This document shows positions 43,101 through 49,600 of a stretch of DNA of 64,000 nucleotides, in pieces; the stretch's first letter is position 1; each line of letters opens with the position of its first letter. The DNA is taken from positions 496,001 through 560,000 of the forward strand of contig OZ255624.1 of assembly GCA_965276675.1 (NCBI GenBank), in the 5' to 3' direction. The notes under the pieces are model-generated. The model was given only the letters and a program-made list of their open reading frames with translations. It was not told the origin of the DNA and ran no database searches. This DNA is from G965276675 sp965276675 (lineage in GTDB: Bacteria; Acidobacteriota; Terriglobia; Terriglobales; Acidobacteriaceae). A program made the translations under genes and the position numbers.

Positions 43101-43328
43101 CTGCGTATCTCGCGTGGGCTGGTCTTTGCGGAGAAATACCGGGTCGAGGCACTGGGTGAGGCGTTCAACCTCTTCAATCGCGAGAACTTCAATGCCGTGA
43201 ATACCACGGCCTACAACGCGAGCGGAACGACCCTTACCTATCAGGGCGCCTTTGGCGTGCCGAACTCGGCTGGCAACGGTCTTTATCGCGAACGCCAATT
43301 GCAGCTCGCGCTTAAGTTCTCCTTCTGA
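40122..43328 (+). CDS. TonB-dependent receptor, Oar-type (copy 2)
   Basis: 1068 residues, a tandem paralogue of copy 1. Same architecture: signal peptide (ALSTPMFFSANAFA), carboxypeptidase-regulatory-like domain (GAIGGTITDSAGAVIPQAQV), plug with LPINGRRWSNFALLTPGV, DGADNNQAFFSEERGRTR and YGRAAGGVINTVTKSG, and a barrel ending in LALKFSF. The plug segments are almost identical to copy 1 while the barrel differs, suggesting duplication and divergence in substrate. AGGAG lies 6 nt before the ATG. It ends at a T-tailed terminator. Confidence 0.93.
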   Translation: MPHYSRMRRLYASIALSTPMFFSANAFAQSAVEGAIGGTITDSAGAVIPQAQVSVVNNGTNQSFEQTTDTSGFFRFPHLQTGIYMVTVTAPGFAELKDDKVTVAVSRVTDFNKHLSVGSTSQTVSVSAAAPVLNTSSPDIGSEINATDINNLPINGRRWSNFALLTPGVTPSGGFGLLSFRGISGLLNNNTVDGADNNQAFFSEERGRTRLAYSTTEESVQEFQVQTSNYSAQYGRAAGGVINTVTKSGTNQFHGGAFWYYRDNDFGATNPFALQSVLQPGSSVPTQIHIKPKDKRHQFGGSLGGPLLHDKLFFFYAFDRQLHNFPGVSAPSPLFFGELDNIKNGNCVDPANKKNTVTYRTCLHNRGISDTQISAGVAYLNSLIGIVPRTGDQSISFPKLDWQINAANRASFSYNRMRWDSPAGIQTGAVSNRSIDGFGNDFAKIDTGIVRLDTQFSPKLSNEARYEYGRDFEYEFSQPPAPGEPTTGPGGLPPQIAIGNGGITFGTPNFLQRQAYPDEREQDVADNMTLVKGNQTLTFGIDYRHVNDLSNNLFGGFGQYSFNNLADWITDFTYNSGHCDGARDAGLGAFPCYNTFTQGFGQAAFVFNTNEYAGYVQDDWKALPSLTLNLGVRYEYEQLPKPQLPNPALPLTASFPNDGNNVGPRFGFAYDFGAAGKTVLRGGYGIYFGRIINSTIYNALSVTGAPGAQYSVPITPTTSNKGVFSRNATAPAYPGTFTGTVTTNRPQTVVQFASNAQNPLVQEAQLTLEHNVGWNTVLSAHYLLSLGQHLPNFVDQNIAPATSNVTYTVSGGRYDGRQFTVPLYTTRVNPNFAAVTSVLTNINSNYHALVLEANHRFEHNLQFLLNYTFSKALDYNQNTATFTDTNDQTDPFNINPDYGISSLNIPHRFVGSLVWQPTVTTGNRLTGLLANGWTVAPIVTLQSGAPYAWNISGSSGAGLPNTSSTSINGSGGTNYLPFVGRNSQKITRLENVDLRISRGLVFAEKYRVEALGEAFNLFNRENFNAVNTTAYNASGTTLTYQGAFGVPNSAGNGLYRERQLQLALKFSF

Positions 43329-43353
43329 CGCGTTAGAGCGCTCCCTTTCCTCC

Positions 43354-43387
43354 GCGCGGTGGCTTTCGGCTGCCGCGCTTCTTTTTT
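43354..43387 (+). terminator. Intrinsic terminator after receptor copy 2
   Basis: GCGCGG (43354-43359) pairs with CCGCGC (43373-43378) with further pairs inside, followed by a T-rich run to 43387, 26 nt after the stop codon. Confidence 0.8.
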
Positions 43388-43413
43388 GCACGCTTCCGCG
43401 CGTCCACTAGAAT
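43386..43413 (+). promoter_or_regulatory. Possible mnmG promoter
   Basis: TTGCAC, 16 bases, TAGAAT (43408-43413). A start near 43420 would leave only about 6 nt of leader and split the candidate SD (GAGAG), so this is weak. Confidence 0.3.
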
Positions 43414-43425
43414 AGAGAGACAGCG

Positions 43426-45381
43426 ATGGCATTCACGGAACAACAATACGATGCCCTGATCGTGGGCGCAGGGCACGCCGGCTGCGAGGCCGCCATGGCC
43501 GCGGCGCGCATGGGCCAGCGGACAGCGCTGTTCACCTTCAATCTCGACCTGATTGCGCAGATGTCCTGCAATCCCGCCATCGGCGGCATTGCCAAGGGAC
43601 ACCTGGTGCGCGAGGTGGATGCGCTGGGTGGCGTGATGGGTGAGGTCGCGGACGCTGTCGGGATCCAGTTCCGCCTGCTCAACACCTCGCGTGGTCCGGC
43701 CGTCTGGTCGCCACGCGCACAATGCGACAAGCAGCAGTACCGGGTCAAGATGCGCCAGGTGCTGGAGTCGCAGCCGAACCTGTTTATCAAGCAGGCAGAG
43801 ATCATCGACCTGGTGCTGGACGAAGCGGAGGAAGGGCGTACTGTTCGGGGAGTCAAGCTGCGCGATGGACGCACCATCCTCGCCAGCGCAACTGTAATTA
43901 CTACAGGCACGTTTTTGAACGGCCTGATACATTGCGGCGAAGAGCAGTATCCGGCAGGCCGCAGTGGAGAGCCGCCGAGTGTTCTGCTGGGCGAGAGCTT
44001 GAAACGGCTAGGCCTCCGCGGCTGCCGGCTAAAGACCGGAACGCCGCCGCGGCTGGATGGCCGCAGCATCGACTGGAGCCGGTTTGCGGAGCAGCCAGGC
44101 GATGCGGACCCGACACCGTTCAGCTTTCGCACGGAGCATCTGCCACAGCGACAGGTCTCCTGCCACATCGCGTACACCACACCCGAGACTCTGCGCATCA
44201 TCCGCGAAAACGTAAGCCGCTCGCCGATGTACACCGGGCAGATCCAAGCGATCGGGCCGCGTTACTGCCCATCGATCGAAGACAAGGTGGTGAAGTTTCC
44301 GGAGAAGGAGCAGCATCAGTTCTTTCTCGAGCCCGAGGGCTTGGACACGCATGAAGTTTATGTCAACGGGATGTCCACTTCGTTGCCCATGGACGTACAG
44401 TGGCAGATCGTCCGCTCCATTCCTGGGCTGGAGAATGCCGAGATGCTGCGGCCCGGCTACGCGATCGAATACGACGCCATCGATCCCACGGAACTCGACC
44501 GCAGCCTTGCGGTGAAATCGATTGGCGGCTTGTATCTCGCTGGGCAGATCAACGGGACCTCTGGCTATGAAGAAGCCGCGTGCCAGGGATTGATGGCGGG
44601 CGTAAATGCTGCGCTGCACGTGCGCGGCGAAGCGCCGTTTACGCTCGACCGCACCGAGGCGTACACCGGCATTCTAATCGACGACCTCATTAGCAAGGGT
44701 ACCAATGAGCCGTACCGAATGTTCACCTCGCGCGCTGAATTCCGCTTGCACCTGCGCATTGACAACGCAGACCGCCGTCTGACGCCACACGGGCGCACGC
44801 TGGGTCTGATCGATGACGCGGCTTGGGCTGCGTACGAGAGCAAGCAGGCTCGCGCGGTTGCGCTGGAGAAGCTGCTCAGCACACGGAAGGTCGATGTCGC
44901 ACGTATGCAGGCGTTACTGCCTGAACTGATGGCGCAGTTGGGAACCGTGGCGGGCCAAACCTATGCGCAGCTACTGAAGCGGCCCGAGGTGACGATCGAT
45001 GCTCTGCGGCCTGTGCTGCGAGAGATCGTAATAGTTAATGATACAGATAGCATTCTGCTGCCGCTGTTTGTTCCAGAGCGATCCTCCGCGCTCGCCTGCA
45101 ACGAGCTGCGTTCGGTCGAGACCGAGATCAAATACTCCGGATATCTGGATCAGCAGCGCAAATCGATTGAAAAGTTGAAGAAGGCCGAAGGGCGCGGAAT
45201 TCCGGGGTGGTTTGACTACACGGCTGTGAGCGGACTTTCGCGCGAGGTGCAGGAGAAGCTCGGGCGCGTGCGCCCCAGCACGCTGGGGCAGGCCAGCCGC
45301 ATTCCCGGAGTTACACCTGCCGCGCTCTCGCTCATCAACATCTACATCGAGATCCAAGGCAAGCAGCAGTTGGCGGTCTGA
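43426..45381 (+). CDS. mnmG: tRNA uridine-5-carboxymethylaminomethyl modification enzyme
   Basis: 651 residues (E. coli MnmG 629). FAD- and tetrahydrofolate-dependent; with MnmE it makes the cmnm5 modification at U34 of tRNA. FAD-binding is in VGAGHAGCEAAMAAARMG, followed by MSCNPAIGGIAKGHL, conserved in the family, then RLKTGTPPRLDG and a helical C-terminal domain (GIPGWFDYTAVSGLS, LGQASRIPGVTPAALSL). The ATG has GAGAGAC upstream. Usually next to mnmE; here it follows a receptor gene and is followed by a convergent gene. Confidence 0.95.
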   Translation: MAFTEQQYDALIVGAGHAGCEAAMAAARMGQRTALFTFNLDLIAQMSCNPAIGGIAKGHLVREVDALGGVMGEVADAVGIQFRLLNTSRGPAVWSPRAQCDKQQYRVKMRQVLESQPNLFIKQAEIIDLVLDEAEEGRTVRGVKLRDGRTILASATVITTGTFLNGLIHCGEEQYPAGRSGEPPSVLLGESLKRLGLRGCRLKTGTPPRLDGRSIDWSRFAEQPGDADPTPFSFRTEHLPQRQVSCHIAYTTPETLRIIRENVSRSPMYTGQIQAIGPRYCPSIEDKVVKFPEKEQHQFFLEPEGLDTHEVYVNGMSTSLPMDVQWQIVRSIPGLENAEMLRPGYAIEYDAIDPTELDRSLAVKSIGGLYLAGQINGTSGYEEAACQGLMAGVNAALHVRGEAPFTLDRTEAYTGILIDDLISKGTNEPYRMFTSRAEFRLHLRIDNADRRLTPHGRTLGLIDDAAWAAYESKQARAVALEKLLSTRKVDVARMQALLPELMAQLGTVAGQTYAQLLKRPEVTIDALRPVLREIVIVNDTDSILLPLFVPERSSALACNELRSVETEIKYSGYLDQQRKSIEKLKKAEGRGIPGWFDYTAVSGLSREVQEKLGRVRPSTLGQASRIPGVTPAALSLINIYIEIQGKQQLAV

Positions 45382-45386
45382 GCACC

Positions 45387-45986
45387 CTATTGCGGCGGCT
45401 GGTCCGTACCGGGTTTAGGAGCCGTTTGGGTGCTTGGGGCGCCTTTGTACACCAGCGGAATATGCAGTGGCAAGGCGGCGTTTGTTTTGCTGCGGACAGC
45501 CGCTTTTTTCTTCTCTTCCTCATCCACGACTACGGTGCGCTGCGAGTTCAGGCATAACCAGCTGCCAGTCGTCGTACGGCGGAAGATGTGCGTAAAGACG
45601 CCCTTCTCCGCCACCTTCTCGCCTCCGCCCTTCCACTGCATTATGTAGGTGCCATTCACGATCGCGACATCGCCCAAGATGCGGGCGCCAATCACCTTCT
45701 GTGTGAGCGAGACCGGTTCTTCCCCTGACATGTAGAGATGAGCGATCTGCTGATTTCGCGTGGTGACATCACCGCCGGCCGAGATGTCGACGAGCTGCGG
45801 AGAGAGCAGGTTTTCCAGCGCATACTGGTCGCGTTTGTTGACGGCCGTGTCCCAGCTGTTCTCGACCGCCTGCATCTGCTGGATGTCGGGAGTGGCCGGA
45901 GCTGCCGACGCTGTTGGCTGCGCGTAGCTTATCTGAGCAGAAACAGTAATGAGAGGGAGAGCTGCGAGCAATGACGAAATTTTCAT
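45387..45986 (-). CDS. Secreted SnoaL/DUF4440-like protein
   Basis: 199 residues. A signal peptide (MKISSLLAALPLITVSAQISYA) precedes an NTF2-like domain: AVENSWDTAVNKRDQYALENLLSPQLVDIS, a VIGARILGDVAIVNGTYI strand and GVFTHIFRRTTTGSWLCLNSQR, typical of DUF4440. Such domains bind small ligands or act as simple catalysts; the substrate is unknown. The ATG at 45986 is taken over upstream in-frame starts because it begins the signal peptide. It converges on mnmG with only 5 nt between. Confidence 0.82.
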   Translation of the reverse strand: MKISSLLAALPLITVSAQISYAQPTASAAPATPDIQQMQAVENSWDTAVNKRDQYALENLLSPQLVDISAGGDVTTRNQQIAHLYMSGEEPVSLTQKVIGARILGDVAIVNGTYIMQWKGGGEKVAEKGVFTHIFRRTTTGSWLCLNSQRTVVVDEEEKKKAAVRSKTNAALPLHIPLVYKGAPSTQTAPKPGTDQPPQ

Positions 45987-46116
45987 AGGCGACAACGAGT
46001 GTTCTCTCTGATGATAGCGTTCGTGGCGGGTCGGGCGGCTGGCTCGGGGCATGAATTCCGGCCCCTGATTTCCGAGTTGGCGCACAGGCCGATCCTGCCT
46101 AAACTCAAGAAGAACG

Positions 46117-47520
46117 ATGGCCACCCTACCCGATCTTGCCCTTGAACGCGGCCTGCCCGCCAGCCCCGATGCGGAGCGCTCCATCCTGGGCGCCATCCTG
46201 CTCGACAACGGCCATTACAACGAGGCTGCGGAGAAGATCCGCTCTGACGACTTCTCGCTGGACTCGCACCGTCGCATCTTTGGGCGCATGGCCGAGCTCA
46301 TGGATGCCGGCCGGGCGGTCGATATCGTCACCCTGGTCGAGGAGCTGGCACGCCGCAAAGAAGTCGAGTCGGTCGGCGGTGTCGCGTATATAGCCTCGCT
46401 CACGGAGGGACTGCCGCGCCGGCTCAACATCGAAGAGTATGTCCGGATCGTTAAGGACAAGTCGCTCCTGCGGCAGCTGATCGGGATCTGCGGCACGGCC
46501 ATGACGCAGGCCGCCGACCAGACCGAAGAGGCGCTGGAGGTGCTGAACTCCGCCGAGTCCGCGCTGCTTGAGGTTTCGGAGCGCGGCATCACGCGCGGCT
46601 TTGCCGGCATTCCGGAGATTGTGCGCGAGCACTTCGGCACCATTGACGCAATCTGGAAGTTGAAGCGCGATGTCACCGGCCTGGCCACGCACTATAAAGA
46701 CTTCGACTCGATGACCAGCGGGCTGCAGCCAGCCGAGTTGGTGATTATCGCGGCACGCCCTTCGATGGGAAAGACCGCGTGGGCGATCAACATCGCGCAG
46801 AATGCGGCAGTGAAGGACGGCAAGGTGGTCGGCATCTTTTCGCTCGAGATGTCGAAGGAGTCGCTGTTGCGGCGCATGCTCGCTTCGCAGGCCTTCGTCA
46901 ACATGAAGAAGATCCAGACCGGATTTATTGGGCGTGACGACCAGGAAAAGCTGATCGAAGCCTCGGAAAAGCTTACCGAATCGAAGCTCTTCATCGACGA
47001 TACCCCGGGTATCTCGCTGACCGAGATGCGGGCCAAGGCGCGGCGTCTGCGACAGCAGGCCGGGTCGCTGGATCTGATCGTTGTGGATTACCTGCAGCTG
47101 ATGTCGGCGAGCATCCAGGGGGGCGCGGGGAGCAAGCGGCACGAGAACCGCACACAGGAGGTATCGGCGGTCTCGCGCGGGCTGAAGGCGCTGGCCAAGG
47201 AAATGCGGGTGCCGGTGATCGCGCTATCGCAGCTCAGCCGCGCCTCCGAGCAGCGCGGCGGGGATAAAAAGCCTATGCTCTCCGATCTGCGCGAGTCGGG
47301 CTCGATCGAGCAGGATGCCGACGTGGTCGCGTTCATCCACCGCGAGAGCTATTACAACAAAGATGAAAACGGTGAGCCTGACGAAGAGAGTAAGGGCAAG
47401 GCCGAGATCATCATCGCCAAGCAGCGCAACGGGCCAACCGGTTCGGTGCACCTGGCCTACCTCCCTGAGTTCACGCGCTTTGAAAATCTGGCGCATGGTG
47501 GCCAGGGGGATGAGTACTGA
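46117..47520 (+). CDS. dnaB: Replicative DNA helicase DnaB
   Basis: 467 residues. N-terminal domain begins PDAERSILGAILLDN; the RecA-like helicase core has Walker A ARPSMGKTAWAINIA, Walker B DLIVVDYLQLM, an arginine-finger region (VIALSQLSRASEQR) and the DLRESGSIEQDADVVAFIHR segment near the end. The hexamer unwinds DNA at the replication fork. No intein is present. The stop TGA overlaps the ATG of alr by one base, so translation is coupled. Confidence 0.96.
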   Translation: MATLPDLALERGLPASPDAERSILGAILLDNGHYNEAAEKIRSDDFSLDSHRRIFGRMAELMDAGRAVDIVTLVEELARRKEVESVGGVAYIASLTEGLPRRLNIEEYVRIVKDKSLLRQLIGICGTAMTQAADQTEEALEVLNSAESALLEVSERGITRGFAGIPEIVREHFGTIDAIWKLKRDVTGLATHYKDFDSMTSGLQPAELVIIAARPSMGKTAWAINIAQNAAVKDGKVVGIFSLEMSKESLLRRMLASQAFVNMKKIQTGFIGRDDQEKLIEASEKLTESKLFIDDTPGISLTEMRAKARRLRQQAGSLDLIVVDYLQLMSASIQGGAGSKRHENRTQEVSAVSRGLKALAKEMRVPVIALSQLSRASEQRGGDKKPMLSDLRESGSIEQDADVVAFIHRESYYNKDENGEPDEESKGKAEIIIAKQRNGPTGSVHLAYLPEFTRFENLAHGGQGDEY

Positions 47521-48743
47521 TGCCCGATTTGCCAGTCACCCGGCCGGTCTGGGCGGAGGTCTCGCGGGGGCGGTTGAGGGAGAACTACCGGGCTTTGCAG
47601 GCGGTGGCGCCGGGGGTGGAGTTGCTGGCTGTGGTCAAGGCCGATGCCTATGGGCATGGGGTGGAGCTGTGTGCGCCGGTGTGTGCCGCGGCTGGAGCCC
47701 GATGGCTGGGGGTTACTTCGGTCGAGGAGGGCGTCCGGGTGCGGGCGGTCTGCCCAGATTCGCAAATTCTGGTGATGTCCGGTTTGCACCGGGGCGAGGC
47801 CGGGGACGTTCTGGACTCCGGGCTGACCCCGGCGGTCTGGGAGCACTATCATCTCGATCTTCTGGAGGCGGAGGCGGCCCGTCGCGGGCTCACCCCGGGG
47901 AGCGTGCCGGTGCACCTAGAGCTGGACACGGGCATGGCGCGGCAGGGCGTGCCGGTGCCGGCAACCGATCCGTCGGCGATGGGAGAGTTGACGACGCTGC
48001 TGCTGCGCTTCAACGTCGACTCGCCGCTCCGGGTCGAGGCGGTCGCGACCCACTTCCACTCGCCAGAGGTGGCGGGAGGCGGAACCGGCATGCAGCTGGA
48101 GCGATTGGCGGCTGCGCTCGATCTCGTGCGATTGCGAGGAGTGCAACCGGCGATCCTGCATGCGGGGAACTCTGCGACGCTGCTCGGCGGCGCTGAGCAG
48201 GGACTGGCGCTCGCGTCGCTGGAACGGTTGGCGCTCGCACACGGTATGCGGCTGATGCTGCGGCCGGGGCTGGCGCTCTATGGCTATGCCCCGGCATTTT
48301 CGCCGCCAGAGCCGGTCGGCGTTGCACACCGGCCGGGCACGCTCCGGCCGGTACTGGCGTGGAAGACCCGGATCAGCTCCCTCCGCACAGTCGCGGCGGG
48401 CGAGACGGTGGGCTATAACGCGACTTTTCGTGCATACCGGCCTGCTCGCTTGGCGCTGCTGCCAGTCGGCTATGCGGATGGCTACAACCGGCTGCTGTCC
48501 AACCAGGGCCATGTGTTGGTTCAGGGTGAGCGTGCGCCGGTGGCGGGTCGCGTCTCCATGGATCAGGTGGTGGTGGATGTCAGCGATGTCCCTGACGTCA
48601 AAATTGGCGACGAGGTAGTGCTGCTGGGTGAGCAAAGCACCCGGTCTCTCTCGGCCGAGGACCTTGCCGCACTGACTGGCACCATCCCGTATGAGGTGCT
48701 CTGCGATATTGGCGCGCGCGTGCCACGGGTGGCAGTGGATTGA
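47520..48743 (+). CDS. alr: Alanine racemase
   Basis: 407 residues. PLP-dependent interconversion of L- and D-alanine for peptidoglycan. Catalytic K40 is in VVKADAYGHG and catalytic Y299 in VGYNATF; other family motifs are LRPGLALYGYAP, LLPVGYADGYNR and GRVSMDQVVVDVSD. No signal peptide, so cytoplasmic. Starts at the ATG that shares its first base with the dnaB stop; the coupling of a replication helicase with alr is also seen in other bacteria. Confidence 0.95.
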   Translation: MPDLPVTRPVWAEVSRGRLRENYRALQAVAPGVELLAVVKADAYGHGVELCAPVCAAAGARWLGVTSVEEGVRVRAVCPDSQILVMSGLHRGEAGDVLDSGLTPAVWEHYHLDLLEAEAARRGLTPGSVPVHLELDTGMARQGVPVPATDPSAMGELTTLLLRFNVDSPLRVEAVATHFHSPEVAGGGTGMQLERLAAALDLVRLRGVQPAILHAGNSATLLGGAEQGLALASLERLALAHGMRLMLRPGLALYGYAPAFSPPEPVGVAHRPGTLRPVLAWKTRISSLRTVAAGETVGYNATFRAYRPARLALLPVGYADGYNRLLSNQGHVLVQGERAPVAGRVSMDQVVVDVSDVPDVKIGDEVVLLGEQSTRSLSAEDLAALTGTIPYEVLCDIGARVPRVAVD

Positions 48744-48771
48744 AAGGACCCACCCCCTCCCCTGTTTTGCC

Positions 48772-48867
48772 TAAATTCCTCCAAATAAAGGACTTATCCG
48801 TGAGAGCCTCCTGTAAAATTCTCCATCCATTGGAGTTACGGGTAAATTCCTCCTACGAAAGGACTTA
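48772..48867. repeat. 25-nt repeat, two copies plus a degenerate third
   Basis: A 25-base unit beginning TAAATTCCTCC and ending AAAGGACTTA occurs at 48772-48796 and 48843-48867 with three mismatches. A degenerate piece (TGTAAAATTCTCC) lies between at about 48812. The region 48744-49085 otherwise holds a pyrimidine-rich run and no gene. Confidence 0.7.
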
Positions 48868-49085
48868 GCTGCTGGTGCGGGTGCTTCTGTCGTCAGCGCA
48901 GAGGCCACTTATCTCAATGGTAGCTGGCGCGGCGAAACAGTACGCCAATCCCGCATTATTTTAATCAGATTTCACCTGCACTCAGGTGAGAAGAACCGGC
49001 GGACGAATGTTGTGGTCTCCCACCCCCTGATACCTAGTGGACAGGCGGGCGCACACCGTCAAAGATGATCTTGAGGGTTCGAGCG

Positions 49086-49289
49086 ATGGCGTTTGTCTGG
49101 TCAGTGGAATGCAAAACTTGCTCCCAGAGGTTTGCGGTGAAGGCGCGTGAGGTTGGTTCGGGTAAGAGCAAGGATGTGAATGTGTCGGGTAAGGCGTCTG
49201 GCAGCTTTCGATGTCCGCATTGTCATGAGCTGCACGAGTATGCCGTCGAGGATAATGTTCCCGGCGAGGGGCGGCTGCAGGGGAGTTGA
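49086..49289 (+). CDS. Small zinc-ribbon protein
   Basis: 67 residues. Two knuckles, C9xxC12 and C43PHC46 (FRCPHC), form a zinc ribbon, with a Ser/Lys/Gly spacer. No domain beyond this. GAGGG lies 8 nt before the ATG at 49086, preferred to the in-frame ATG at 49065. Such proteins are often regulators or RNA-binding; function unknown. Confidence 0.65.
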   Translation: MAFVWSVECKTCSQRFAVKAREVGSGKSKDVNVSGKASGSFRCPHCHELHEYAVEDNVPGEGRLQGS

Positions 49290-49321
49290 GCGGTGTGCGA
49301 GGCTCAGGCGGGGATAAAACC

Positions 49322-49390
49322 GCAGGTCCCTTCGGCCCCGCTCAGGGCAGGCTCTTCGGCTGCGTCGCGTTGCGGCTTCGCTAGATGACA
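49322..49390. repeat. Interspersed palindrome-rich repeat, copy A
   Basis: Starts GCAGGTCCC, has internal mirrored GC segments and ends in ATGACA. It is related to copies at 49425, 49561 and 62491-62590; the family looks like an intergenic REP-like element. Confidence 0.6.
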
Positions 49391-49424
49391 CACACGGTGG
49401 ATAGCTTAGTTCGGTGAGCGGAAC

Positions 49425-49484
49425 AGCAGATCCCTCCGCTGCGCCGCTCTCGCACTGTGCGCGAGCGGCTCCGGTCGGGATGAC
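49425..49484. repeat. Interspersed palindrome-rich repeat, copy B
   Basis: Starts CAGATCCCTCCGCT and ends CGGGATGACA with an inner GCGCCGCTC.../GAGCGGC mirror. Same family as copies A, C and D. Confidence 0.65.
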
Positions 49485-49560
49485 AAGGTTCGTGATGAAT
49501 GAGTGGTGTGGCCTCTCTTCCAAGCTTCGCTAGGAGGGCACCCGGGGTTAGTAGGGAGAT

Positions 49561-49598
49561 GCAGGTCCTTCGACTCGCTGCGCTCGCTCAGGATGACA
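49561..49598. repeat. Interspersed palindrome-rich repeat, copy C
   Basis: GCAGGTCCTTCGACTCGCTG ... CAGGATGACA, two bases before the stop codon of receptor copy 3 on the other strand. Mirrored GCGAGCGCA/TGCGCTCGC-type arms suggest a hairpin in the transcript. The gap 49290-49600 is made of these copies and has no gene. Confidence 0.65.
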
Positions 49599-49600
49599 GC

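Noticed and set aside
48772..48867. CRISPR-like array
   Set aside because: Only two good copies with a 46-base gap, no third regular spacer and no cas genes.
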